Source of the DNA: Klebsiella pneumoniae
GTDB taxonomy: Bacteria; Myxococcota_A; UBA796; SXON01
Direction: 5' to 3'
Length of the DNA: 64,000 nt
NCBI GenBank assembly: GCA_945861635.1
Contig: CAMAWH010000026.1
Span: 1-64,000, forward strand
Position numbers and translations under genes: made by a program. The notes below the pieces were generated by a model, which was not told where the DNA came from, searched no databases, and worked only from the letters and a program-made list of their open reading frames with translations. Below, in pieces: positions 1 to 8,698 of the stretch. Within the stretch, counting starts at the first letter, position 1; each line of letters starts with the position of its first letter.

Positions 1-230
1 TCGAGGCACGGAGGGCGGGCCGTGGGATGACGGGAGGGAGGAGGGAAGAAGGGCCGGCGCAGGCGCCGGTCCCGATGACCCGCCACCCGCTCAAGCAATG
101 CCGCCGTCGAGGCACGGAGGGCGGGCCGTGGGATGACGGGAGGGAGGAGGGAAGAAGGGCCGGCGCAGGCGCCGGTCCCGATGACCCGCCACCCGCTCAA
201 GCAATGCCGCCGTCGAGGCACGGAGGGCGG
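1..230. repeat. 106-bp tandem repeat (2.2 copies, open at left edge)
   Basis: Copies start at 1, 107 and 213, giving an exact period of 106 bp. The third copy is cut after about 18 bp, where it meets the stop codon of the FG-GAP gene at 231. Each full copy holds a strong GC hairpin (arms around 51-60 and 63-73 in copy 1, two-base loop) and a purine-rich run of GGGA/GGAGG. No credible gene lies here; a 110-codon ORF over it is a by-product of the repeat. Because the array runs off the window, the copy number is unknown. The hairpins lie just 3' of the minus-strand gene and could act as its transcription terminator or stabilise its mRNA end, which is inference. Confidence 0.9.
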
Positions 231-1856
231 TCAGCTGCCGCCATACAAGACGTAGACCGCGCCAACGTTGTTGCCCGGCGCACCGACGAGGATGTCGGCG
301 AAGCCATCGTCGTTGGTATCTCCCCCGCCGGCGACGGCTGCCCCCGCCAAATCGCCTGAAGTTTCGCCAAGAAGACGCGCGTCGGCGTCGGCGAGGGAAA
401 TCGACCCTTCGACGGGGCCGCGCACGAGGTACGCCGCGCCTTCTTCGTTGTCCCCGTAGTTGCGATCTCCGATCAGCAGATCCGCGCGTTCGTCACCATT
501 CGTGTCACCGGCTCCGGCGACCGCCGACCAGACCGCGCCGCCCTCCGTAGACTCGACGACAAGGGTGGCCACGGCCAGGTCGGTGATCTCCCCGCCGGCG
601 AGCGGTCCGCGGACGACCCACACGCCGCACGTCCAGGATCCCACGATGACATCGGCGTAGCCATCCCCATCGGTATCGCCGGCACCGTCGATGGCGAGGC
701 CCAGATAGCACGGCGCATCGGACGTCCACGTGGCATCGATCTGGAGGGCCGAGCCGGGAACAACGTACGCCTCCCCGTGGTAGCCGTCGCCCCGGTCGTC
801 GCCTCCATACGGTCGGCTGAACACGATGTCATCCCCACCATCTCCGTCCGTATCTCCGACCCAGGCGACAGGGGCTGGCGGATCGAATTCGGCGATGGCG
901 ACGCGGGCCCGGGCTGCCTCTGGTGGCATGCCGCCGGCGAGCGGCCCCGCAAAGATGTCCAGTTCTCCGTAGCTGGCGATCACGACGTCGGCGAACGAAT
1001 CGCCGTCCAGATCGCCGCCGCCGTCGAAGGCAAACACGGTGGTGATCAGGACGCCGATGGTGGTCATGTTCGAGTAGAGGTAGGGTGGGGCGTAGCCGAT
1101 GGCGATCACCAGATCGTCCGCCCCATCGCCCGTGAAGTCCCCGCCGGTGGCGACCGAGTGCGCGTTGCCGCAGGAGGAGCCTGCCAGGACGGGAACGGAC
1201 GCGGACCCAAGGACGCCGGAGACCGGTCCACCGAAAACGTACGCACCACACGCACCGCCCACGACGACCTCGTCGGCTCCGTCTCCAAGGTGGTCAGAAA
1301 AGGCGAGAGAGAGTCCGAACTTCGCCAGTCCCACCTCTCCTTCTTCCCCGCGCAGCGTCGCGTGCGCGCTGCCGAGATGGATGTCCCCGGTCAAGGCGCA
1401 CTCTCCCGCCATCACGCCGTCGCAGTCGTTGTCCACGGCGTCCCCGCAGGCTTCAACCGCGCCGTCGTAGCAGAGCACGCAGGCGTCGTCGCAGTCACCA
1501 GCACTCGCGACGTGGCCTTCTGGAGGTTCGCACGCGGCAGTCGCCGTTTCGAGGTCCCCACGGCCGTCCCCGTCGTTGTCCGCGTACCAGACGTTGTCGG
1601 GGGTCACGGCGGAGTCGCCGTCATTGCAGTCTCCCTTCGTCTCGACGTAGCCCCCGCCGGCGTTGCAGATGGCGACGCCCTCGCCGCTGCCCCAACCATC
1701 GCCGTCGTCGTCGGCAAACCAGACGCGGCCGGTGACGTTGGCGTCGTCGTCGTCGCAATCATCGGGGCGCACTACGCCATCGCCGTCGAGATCGAGGCGG
1801 GAAGCCAGATCGGCCTCGCTCACGAGCGAGCAGGCAGCGAGCAGCAGAACATGCAC
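231..1856 (-). CDS. MopE-repeat / FG-GAP repeat lipoprotein
   Basis: Exported surface protein of unknown role. The N-terminus has a lipobox (LLLAAC) directly after a very short hydrophobic stretch, so I prefer the GTG at 1856; an in-frame ATG at 1904 would add 16 residues but overlaps the start of the divergent usp gene. Residues about 15-130 hold MopE-type Asp/Cys repeats (DLDGDG, DCDDDDA, VDNDCDG) that are known to bind metal in MopE relatives. The rest is a series of FG-GAP blades (GDFTGDGADD, GDTDGDGYAD, GDTNDDGFAD), about seven, as in integrin-like beta-propellers with Ca-binding D.D.DG loops. It ends at the edge of the 106-bp repeat. Substrate or ligand is unknown; adhesion or matrix binding is only an inference. 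Confidence 0.85.
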   Translation of the reverse strand: MHVLLLAACSLVSEADLASRLDLDGDGVVRPDDCDDDDANVTGRVWFADDDGDGWGSGEGVAICNAGGGYVETKGDCNDGDSAVTPDNVWYADNDGDGRGDLETATAACEPPEGHVASAGDCDDACVLCYDGAVEACGDAVDNDCDGVMAGECALTGDIHLGSAHATLRGEEGEVGLAKFGLSLAFSDHLGDGADEVVVGGACGAYVFGGPVSGVLGSASVPVLAGSSCGNAHSVATGGDFTGDGADDLVIAIGYAPPYLYSNMTTIGVLITTVFAFDGGGDLDGDSFADVVIASYGELDIFAGPLAGGMPPEAARARVAIAEFDPPAPVAWVGDTDGDGGDDIVFSRPYGGDDRGDGYHGEAYVVPGSALQIDATWTSDAPCYLGLAIDGAGDTDGDGYADVIVGSWTCGVWVVRGPLAGGEITDLAVATLVVESTEGGAVWSAVAGAGDTNGDERADLLIGDRNYGDNEEGAAYLVRGPVEGSISLADADARLLGETSGDLAGAAVAGGGDTNDDGFADILVGAPGNNVGAVYVLYGGS

Positions 1857-1902
1857 TGCACGCCTGCGTAACCCGGTTAGTACGTGCGTACCCGAGAAGC
1901 CC

Positions 1903-2334
1903 ATGCTTGATCACATCCTCCTCGCCATCGATGGTTCCCCGGGCTCCCGGAAGGCGGCGGACCACGCCAAGCTGCTGCTGACCGCGCCCAACGTCCAGCT
2001 CACGATCCTCGTGGCGATTGACCCCCCGATTGCGCTGGCCATCCCGCCTTTTGACGGCTTCGTGACCACGTCACAGCATCCCTCGCCCGAACACGTGGCC
2101 GCAGCGCAAACGCTCATCGAGTCGATCAAGGCGGAAATGGGTGAGGCCCGCGTGCACACGCGCGTGGAATTCGGGGCCCCTGCCGAGACGATCTGCCGAG
2201 TAGCGGACGAAGTTGGGGCCGATCTCATCGTCATCGGCGCGCGCGGAGCGAATCAAGCGACACGTTGGCTGTTGGGCTCCGTGAGCGACAGGGTGGTGCA
2301 CCACGCAACCCAGCCGGTCACGGTCGTGCGCTGA
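1903..2334 (+). CDS. universal stress protein, UspA family
   Basis: Single Usp domain of 143 residues, the usual length. It begins with the typical strand and nucleotide loop (ILLAIDGSPGS) and ends with the ATP-binding signature G-x2-G-x9-G-S (GARG…GS) followed by V.HHA..PVTVVR. This places it in the ATP-binding Usp subgroup, cytoplasmic proteins induced by stress or growth arrest. I chose the ATG at 1903 because the homologous region starts there; an upstream extension in the same frame is a shadow of the opposite gene. No strong Shine-Dalgarno sequence is visible. It stands alone, divergent from the FG-GAP lipoprotein and convergent with the dehydrogenase. Confidence 0.93.
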   Translation: MLDHILLAIDGSPGSRKAADHAKLLLTAPNVQLTILVAIDPPIALAIPPFDGFVTTSQHPSPEHVAAAQTLIESIKAEMGEARVHTRVEFGAPAETICRVADEVGADLIVIGARGANQATRWLLGSVSDRVVHHATQPVTVVR

Positions 2335-2386
2335 AGCGCAGCCGTCCGGCTGATCGGCGCCCTGCCACCGAACCTGTCCCGCCGGT

Positions 2387-3316
2387 TCACGCCGGCCCAC
2401 CCACGCGCTCCACGATCGCCTCCGTCGCCTCCCAGAGCCGGGCCGCAAGCGCAAGATCTCTGCCCAACGCCGATGAAGCCTTCACGTTGCAGTCGGAGAG
2501 GTACTCACCGCTGATCGCCGCAGTGTCGGGATGAACGGCCGCCCAGGTCTGCGTCGCCGCACCTTCCTCAGGCGACTTCATGAACAACGGCGCCGCCGCC
2601 AGGAGTCCGAACCGCTGGACGGCGCTCATGTGCCGGCCAAGGTTCGTCGCGATCACGCCGGGGTGAACGGCATTTGCCATACGAGTTGACCCCGCAAACC
2701 GCGCGGCGAGGCTGCGCGCGAATAGCAGATTCGCGAGCTTCGATTGCCCGTAGGCCTTCCACTGCCGATAATTTCGGTCCCCCGACAAGTTGTCCAGTTC
2801 AATGCCGCAGTCCGGCGCGTTGTTGTGCGCGCCACTGCTGAGCATCACGACGCGGCCCCGATCGGCGAGCGATGCGACGATGCCCGTGACGAGGAGGAAG
2901 TGCCCGACATGATTCGTGAACAATTGCCTCTCGATCCCGTGCAGTTTTTCGTGCTGCGGGAGTGCCATGATGCCCGCATTCGCGATGATGGCATCGATGG
3001 GCACGCCGAGCGAGCGCACAGACCGAACACACGCGCGCACACTGTCGGGCTCCCCCAGTTCCAAGGCGACAGGGATCGTGGATCCGCCGAGAGGACCGAG
3101 CGCCTCTCGCGCTTTCTCCTCCGTGCGCGCAGTGCCGATGACAGTGGCCCCCCGCATCGTGAGGACCCGCGCCGTTTCAAGTCCGAGGCCAGAGTTTGAC
3201 CCGGTGATCAACACGTGGCGACCGGTAAGATCGAGGCCCGCCGTGACGTGTTCAGCCGTGGAGGCGTAGCCGAAGCCGCTGGCGCCTTTGGACGAAAGGA
3301 GGGATGCGAGGGACAT
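2387..3316 (-). CDS. short-chain dehydrogenase/reductase (retinol-dehydrogenase-like)
   Basis: Classical SDR fold of 309 residues, NAD(P)-dependent oxidoreductase of unknown substrate. Visible motifs: cofactor loop TGSNSGLG (residues 38-45), NAG at 114-116, catalytic Ser in LSSGAH (161-162) and YGQSK (Tyr190, Lys194). The ~30-residue N-terminal extension, the HPGVI..NL segment and the overall length match the WW-oxidoreductase/retinol dehydrogenase-like branch rather than FabG. The 5' end overlaps an upstream extension of the beta-helix gene on the other strand, one reason to shorten that gene. No neighbour suggests its pathway. Confidence 0.93.
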   Translation of the reverse strand: MSLASLLSSKGASGFGYASTAEHVTAGLDLTGRHVLITGSNSGLGLETARVLTMRGATVIGTARTEEKAREALGPLGGSTIPVALELGEPDSVRACVRSVRSLGVPIDAIIANAGIMALPQHEKLHGIERQLFTNHVGHFLLVTGIVASLADRGRVVMLSSGAHNNAPDCGIELDNLSGDRNYRQWKAYGQSKLANLLFARSLAARFAGSTRMANAVHPGVIATNLGRHMSAVQRFGLLAAAPLFMKSPEEGAATQTWAAVHPDTAAISGEYLSDCNVKASSALGRDLALAARLWEATEAIVERVGGPA

Positions 3317-3414
3317 GGCCGAGCCGGGGTTGGCGGTTGCCTATCCGGTTCCGCCCTACCAACGGACGCGAAGCGGCCCCGAACGCCTCCAAACGGTTAT
3401 CGGATCGCGAACGG

Positions 3415-6216
3415 GTGTCGCAATTGCTCCTGCTGCTCCTCGCATGTGAAACCCCCGACGCCCCGCCGAGCGCCAGCCAGACCTGCGCCGAGGGTGAGGT
3501 GTCGGACGGGAAGGAATGCGTGCCCGAAGCGTGCGGTACCGGGAAGTGGGGGGGGGCTGATCAGGCAGGCGCCGACATGTTTGTGGACGCACAAGCAGAC
3601 GCAAGTGGAGACGGATCCATCGACCACCCGTTCACGACGATCCAGGCCGGCGCGGATGCCGCGGACGGTGGCCGCGTAGCCGTCGCAGCGGGCACGTATG
3701 TCGAAAATCTTGCCCTGATCAAGGACCACGACGGACTGGTCATCGCCGGCCGATGCGCGGAAAGGGTGACGATCGACGGTGGACAGGCGGACGAGCCGGC
3801 GCTGATTCTGAGCGGGAAGGTCGGCACGTCGGTGCAGGTATCGGGCATGACCATCCTCGGCGGAACGCTTGGGGCGGGCACGCAAGGCGGGCGGTTGTCG
3901 CTCACGGACGCGATCGTTCGGGACTCCGATTTCCTCGGCGTGTTCGCCTACGGGGGCGGAGCGACGCTGGCCCTTGACCGAGTGACCGTCACCGGGACAC
4001 GGGTGTACGACCGCGGCGTCGGCGGCTACGGCATGCAGGTCGACGGCGCGGGCGCGGCTACCGTCACGGACAGCACATTCACGGACTGTGCGGTTGGCGC
4101 CGTCGTCGTAAACAGCGGGGAGGTTACCGTGACCAATAGCCGGATTACCGCCACGCGCGGCACCGGCGTGTACGCGGACGGGGCGGGTGCCGACGTCACC
4201 CTGGTGGACGTATCCATCGACGACATCCGTGCCGATGACATCAACAAGCTGGCCTTTGGCGTGGATGCGGTCGGTGGCGCGTCCGTACGGATGGAGCGCA
4301 CTTCCATCCGTTCGACCGACAAAACGGGCGTTTTTGTGGCGAGCGGCGCTTCGATCATCGCGCTCGATTCGACGATCGACCAGAGCGGCGGCTCAGGAAT
4401 CGTCGCAAAGGACGGGGGGACAACGCTGAGCTGGTCCGGCGGGCATGTGCGGAAGTCCGCGGGGATGGGCGTGCAGGTGCAGGAAGGCGCGGGCGTCGAC
4501 CTTTCCACGACCGTCATTTCCGACTGTTCCGGCTACTGCGTGTACGCCATCAGCCCGGAAACGTCTATCCAAATGGCGGGCGTTACCATCGCACGGGCCA
4601 CCGCATCGGACGACGGCTCCGATGGCATCGGCGTGTACCTTGTGGACGGCGCCGGCCTGCAGGCGGACGGACTCGCGAGCTCCGACAACGCGGCGTCCGG
4701 ACTCGCTGTGATCGACGGGAGCGCAAGCGTCCGCAATCTACTGCTGACAGGAAATGGTGGACCGGACGCGGCGTTTGACGTCGCGCTCTCCGTGGATGAC
4801 GGCGGTACACTTGATGTGGCGGGTGCCATCATCGCGGACAACGAGGGCGTCGGAATTCAGGCCGCCGGCACGGGAACGCGGCTGACGCTTGTGGACAGCC
4901 TCGTGACGCGGACGACGCCCGACTCCGAGGGAGCGTACGGAGTCGCTCTGATTGTCGGCGATGGTGCGCGCGCCGAGGTTTCGCGCTCCTCCTTCGCTGA
5001 CAATGCGCAGCATGGCTTGGAAGCGGTGGACGGTGTCGTGACCGTCTGGGACAGCGAATTCGTCCGAAACGGGGGAGCCGGCCTGCTGCTTGGCGGTTCG
5101 GAGGACAGCGAACTCGAGGCGTACACGGAGTTGAACGGGAGTGTCGTCTCGGACAACCTGGGATACGGCGCGCAAACCTTCGCCGCGACGCTGGTCGCCA
5201 GAGACAGCGAATTCGTCGGGAACACCGGCGTCGGCTTGTTGGTCGGAGGGCTCCGAGCGCGCCTTGTCCTGGAGGGCGTTCGGGTTGGCGAAGTATCCGC
5301 GTACCGCCAGGAAGATCGGTGGTCCGAGGGTGCGGAAGGACGCGGCATCGTCATCCAGGGCGGCTCGTCGGCCGAGATCCGTGACGTCGTCCTCGACGGG
5401 TGCGTCGGCGTCGGACTCTTGGCAACGGACGCCGACGTGGAAATATCAGGGCTTGCGATTCGCGGCGTTCGCCGGTCTCCGTACAAGACCGTCGGCGCCG
5501 GTGTCATCGCACAGAGCCAAGCCTCGGTACACGCCACGGGGTTGACGGTCGAGGGCACCGAAGGACCGGGACTGATGGTGACCACGGACGGTTGGCTTGG
5601 GTGTGACGACTGTACGCTCGACAACAACGCCTTCGCGGGGATCGTGCTTTGGGATGGGTCGGCGGAGATCTCCAACTCGACCATCGTCAACACCGCGGCC
5701 GATGCAAACCAGGGCGGTGGCATTGGCATCTACGCGGCCACCGACACCCGTCATGTTGGCCTCCGGCTCACCGACAGCACCATCGGCCCACACCGGTACG
5801 CCGGGCTCTGGCTCAACGGGAACGGCACCTACGACATCGAGGGCAACACCATGTACGCGGGTGCATCGGTGGACCTCAACGGCTGGCCCGCGCATGGAAA
5901 CGCGGTCTATGCCTTCAACGGGGTCACGGCATGGAATCCGGACACGGAGACTGGACTTTTGCTCGCCAACAACGCGATCATGGACGCGGACCAGACCGCC
6001 ATCTTGCTTCACGACGCAACGGCCACGCTGAATGCCAATAACTGGGCGGGAAACACGATGGATGTTCGCCAGCAGCACTGTGTCGCCGCAGCCTCGCTCA
6101 CCGATGCCGATCTGCGCGACGTTCCCGCCGCAGACATCTGCGAAAGCGCAGATTCGCTGATCGACACCAGCGTGGAGTTCGCCCTGTTCCTGTCCGAAGC
6201 GGCCCCCATCCAGTGA
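3415..6216 (+). CDS. right-handed parallel beta-helix lipoprotein
   Basis: Large exported protein of about 933 residues. Starting at GTG 3415 gives a minimal lipoprotein signal (VSQLLLLLLAC); the longer frame back to 3304 lacks signal-like properties and overlaps the dehydrogenase. After a short Cys-containing segment the protein is one long series of about 22-residue coils rich in Gly, Asp, Val and Thr with recurring V.D..GA.V…D/N.T motifs, typical of a pectate-lyase-like right-handed beta-helix (DUF1565 / Beta_helix families). The entry motif FTTIQAGADAA…VAAGTY is the usual start of this fold. No catalytic signature is obvious, so binding or structural roles are as likely as polysaccharide lyase activity. 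Its stop overlaps the kinase start by 4 bp (GTGA), implying translational coupling with a sensory system. Confidence 0.85.
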   Translation: MSQLLLLLLACETPDAPPSASQTCAEGEVSDGKECVPEACGTGKWGGADQAGADMFVDAQADASGDGSIDHPFTTIQAGADAADGGRVAVAAGTYVENLALIKDHDGLVIAGRCAERVTIDGGQADEPALILSGKVGTSVQVSGMTILGGTLGAGTQGGRLSLTDAIVRDSDFLGVFAYGGGATLALDRVTVTGTRVYDRGVGGYGMQVDGAGAATVTDSTFTDCAVGAVVVNSGEVTVTNSRITATRGTGVYADGAGADVTLVDVSIDDIRADDINKLAFGVDAVGGASVRMERTSIRSTDKTGVFVASGASIIALDSTIDQSGGSGIVAKDGGTTLSWSGGHVRKSAGMGVQVQEGAGVDLSTTVISDCSGYCVYAISPETSIQMAGVTIARATASDDGSDGIGVYLVDGAGLQADGLASSDNAASGLAVIDGSASVRNLLLTGNGGPDAAFDVALSVDDGGTLDVAGAIIADNEGVGIQAAGTGTRLTLVDSLVTRTTPDSEGAYGVALIVGDGARAEVSRSSFADNAQHGLEAVDGVVTVWDSEFVRNGGAGLLLGGSEDSELEAYTELNGSVVSDNLGYGAQTFAATLVARDSEFVGNTGVGLLVGGLRARLVLEGVRVGEVSAYRQEDRWSEGAEGRGIVIQGGSSAEIRDVVLDGCVGVGLLATDADVEISGLAIRGVRRSPYKTVGAGVIAQSQASVHATGLTVEGTEGPGLMVTTDGWLGCDDCTLDNNAFAGIVLWDGSAEISNSTIVNTAADANQGGGIGIYAATDTRHVGLRLTDSTIGPHRYAGLWLNGNGTYDIEGNTMYAGASVDLNGWPAHGNAVYAFNGVTAWNPDTETGLLLANNAIMDADQTAILLHDATATLNANNWAGNTMDVRQQHCVAAASLTDADLRDVPAADICESADSLIDTSVEFALFLSEAAPIQ

Positions 6217-6623
6217 GCTGGATGCGTCACACGTGGACCGCGCGCTGCCTCGGACTGGCTGCTGGGTACTACATCGCCGGCCGGTTGGCGCTGTTGATGG
6301 CGATTCCACCGGGGTATGCCACGGCCGTCTGGCCAGCCGCAGGCCTCGCACTGATTGGCATCCTCGCGTTGGGGTGGCGCGCGGTGCCGGCGGTCGTGCT
6401 CGGCTCTTTTTTCGTCAACGTGGAGACCGGCTTTGACCCGAGCAGCACTCCGGCGCTGATCAAGTCGGTCGCCATCGCCCTTGCAATCGCGATCGGGGCC
6501 GGCGTGCAGGCGGTCGTCGGCGCCGAAATGGTGCGGCGGATCGTCGGCTACCCGAACCCGTTTGATGAGGAGCGAGACGTCGTCAGGTGGTGCTCCTCGG
6601 CGGACCCATTGCCTGCACGGTGA
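6213..6623 (+). pseudogene. N-terminal MASE1 fragment of frameshifted sensor kinase
   Basis: Begins at GTG 6213 inside a GTGA overlap with the upstream lipoprotein (ATG 6222 is an alternative). It encodes the first membrane segments of a MASE1 sensor domain (AGRLAL…P.G.ATAVWPAAGLAL is diagnostic) and runs normally to DEERDVVR at 6587. After that point the frame becomes non-homologous (…WCSSADPLPAR, stop at 6623), while the rest of MASE1 continues in another frame from 6587-6590. Going from AGG (6585-6587) to the conserved V-L-L-G-G-P leaves two bases where three are needed, so one base is missing relative to an intact gene. The cause is a real deletion, an assembly error or a -1 slip. Confidence 0.85.
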
Positions 6624-8698
6624 GCGCCACAGCGGGGACGCTGACGCTGCTTGCCGCTGGCTTCGTCCAGGTCACAGCGCTGCCGTTCAACTGGTTCACG
6701 TGGTGGGTCGGGGACACGATCGGAGTGCTCGTTTTCGCGCCGCTGCTGCTGACCGTAGTCGGAGAACCCCGCGCCTCCTGGGCTCGACGGCGTTGGGCGG
6801 TGGCGATGCCGGCCATATTTGGTTTCATCATGGTTGTGGCACTATTTTTGTCGGTCAGTCGTCGCGAGCAGCAGCGGCTCGAATCCGAATTCGTCCGACG
6901 ATGTGAGCCGATCGCCTACGCCCTTCAGGCGCGCGTGGATCAGTACGTCCATGTCGGCGGTGCCGTGGCTTCGCTCATGCAGGTCGCCCCCTCGATTGAC
7001 GAGGCGGCGTTCAACCTCTTTGCGGCAGATATTCTGGCGCGCCAGCCCGGCCTTCAGGCGCTGTCGTGGATCGAGCGCGTGGCGGGTGAGGATCGGGCCG
7101 AATGGGAGGCTGCACACGGTCGTCCGATCACCGAGCGCGCCGCAGACGGGAGCCTGCTCCCGGCCGAGCGATCGGCGCAACATTTCGTCGTGAGCTGGAT
7201 CGCGCCGGAAGTCGTGAATATTATAGCCGTTGGCTTTGACATCGGCTCGGAGCCGATGCGCCTCGCCGCGCTTCGCGAGGCGGAGGAGTCGGGAGCGCCG
7301 GCCGCGACGCGCGTCATTTCACTTGTCCAATCCGCCACAGAGGGCGCTGGCGTCTTGATCCTGGAGCCGATCGGCGCCGCTGGCCTTCGGCCTTCCGGCT
7401 TCTCCTCCACGGTGCTCAGCATCCAGCGTCTGGTCAATGCCGCCATGAGCGGCCTGGAAACGGACGGCGTCCTGCTGCGACTTGTGGATGAGGCCGACGG
7501 CACGGATGTTCTCCATGGCGGTGGTGAGCCGGCCAGTGGATCGCCGTGGACGGCGTCGATCAACGTTGGGGGGCGCACGTGGCGGGCGGAGTTCCGTCCG
7601 ACGCAAGCCTATCGCGACGGCCAGCATAGTTGGCAGGCGTGGGGTGTCCTCGCGTTTGGGCTCATTCTGGTCGCGCTTTCCGAGTTCGCGTTGCTGGTGA
7701 GCACGGGAAGGGAAGGGCGGGTCGCGGCCGCCGAAGACCGTGCCAACGCCTTGCTCCGAGCGATGCCCGACGCGATCCTTCGTCTCGGTCCCGACGGCAC
7801 GGTTCGCGACTATCGGCCGCCCGCCGCGGAGAACGGCGCTCCGGTGGCATGGCCGGAAGCCAGCGGCCTTGTTGCCCCCAGTATTGCCGCGCAATTCCTC
7901 GCGACTATCGGTGAAGTGCGGGCGAGTGGAGCCGCCCGGCGGCTGGAGTATCGGATCCCCGAAGGCGCCGGCGAGCGGGATCTCGAGGCTCGATTCGTGG
8001 CCGGCGCCGTGGACGACGTGCTCGTCGTCATTCGCGACGTGACGGCCCAGCAGCGCAGCGAGCGTCTGATGCGAACGGCGCTGGCTGAAAATGACGTTCT
8101 GCTGCGAGAAGTTCATCATCGAGTGAAAAACAACCTCCAGGTCATCACAAGCTTGCTGAACCTCGCCGGGGAGCGTCTCGGGGATGACGCCGCCCGCGCC
8201 ATCCTGGCGCACACACGGGACCGCATTCGCACGATCGCGCTCGTTCACGACCAGCTCCACCGCTCCGATGACCTTGCGGAGGTCGGTTTTGGCGCGTACC
8301 TCGAAACGCTCGCCACCCGCCTCCCCGCGGTTCTTGCTGACGGCAGCCAACGGATACAGATACAGGTAAGCGGTGACGACCTCACCCTGCCGCTCGACGT
8401 CGCGGTTCCGTGCGGACTCATCGTCAACGAACTTGTCACCAACGCATTCCTGCACGCGTTTCCCGGTGACCGCACGGGAACCGTCCACATCTCCATCCGC
8501 GCCCTAAACGACGGCCGAGCGGAGTTGGTCGTGCGTGACGACGGCGTCGGCGCGCCCGCCGACTGGGACCCGCGCGCGTCCGGGGGCACGGGGCTTGAAT
8601 TGGTGTTTACTTTTGCCGAGCAGATCGAAGCGGAGGCTTCTGTGAGCTTGTCATCCGGCGTGTCGTTCACGTTCACGTTCGCTCGGAAGCTCGCATGA
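6587..8698 (+). CDS. MASE1-CHASE sensor histidine kinase (HisKA_2 type), main fragment
   Basis: Carries the rest of the MASE1 membrane domain (residues 1-75), a CHASE extracellular ligand-binding domain (about 85-280), a further membrane helix (about 352-375), a weak PAS-like segment (390-500), the HisKA_2 dimer/phosphoacceptor motif HHRVKNNLQV (His510/511) and a C-terminal HATPase_c domain with N box (NELVTNAFLHAF) and G boxes (DDGVGAP, GGTGLELV). CHASE domains sense small extracellular molecules. The nominal start at 6587 is not a natural start: the gene is continuous with the fragment at 6213 but for a 1-nt frameshift. Its end overlaps the next gene by 4 bp (ATGA), which marks the downstream response regulator as the likely phosphotransfer partner. 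Confidence 0.9.
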   Translation: MVLLGGPIACTVSATAGTLTLLAAGFVQVTALPFNWFTWWVGDTIGVLVFAPLLLTVVGEPRASWARRRWAVAMPAIFGFIMVVALFLSVSRREQQRLESEFVRRCEPIAYALQARVDQYVHVGGAVASLMQVAPSIDEAAFNLFAADILARQPGLQALSWIERVAGEDRAEWEAAHGRPITERAADGSLLPAERSAQHFVVSWIAPEVVNIIAVGFDIGSEPMRLAALREAEESGAPAATRVISLVQSATEGAGVLILEPIGAAGLRPSGFSSTVLSIQRLVNAAMSGLETDGVLLRLVDEADGTDVLHGGGEPASGSPWTASINVGGRTWRAEFRPTQAYRDGQHSWQAWGVLAFGLILVALSEFALLVSTGREGRVAAAEDRANALLRAMPDAILRLGPDGTVRDYRPPAAENGAPVAWPEASGLVAPSIAAQFLATIGEVRASGAARRLEYRIPEGAGERDLEARFVAGAVDDVLVVIRDVTAQQRSERLMRTALAENDVLLREVHHRVKNNLQVITSLLNLAGERLGDDAARAILAHTRDRIRTIALVHDQLHRSDDLAEVGFGAYLETLATRLPAVLADGSQRIQIQVSGDDLTLPLDVAVPCGLIVNELVTNAFLHAFPGDRTGTVHISIRALNDGRAELVVRDDGVGAPADWDPRASGGTGLELVFTFAEQIEAEASVSLSSGVSFTFTFARKLA

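Noticed and set aside
1..230. CRISPR array
   Set aside because: The 106-bp units are contiguous tandem copies without variable spacers.
777..1871. 364-codon plus-strand ORF
   Set aside because: Mirror of the FG-GAP gene; Asp-rich repeats read backwards as Val/Arg-rich sequence.
4857..6351. 290- and 301-codon minus-strand ORFs
   Set aside because: Antisense to the beta-helix lipoprotein; Ser/Pro/Arg-rich with no domain.
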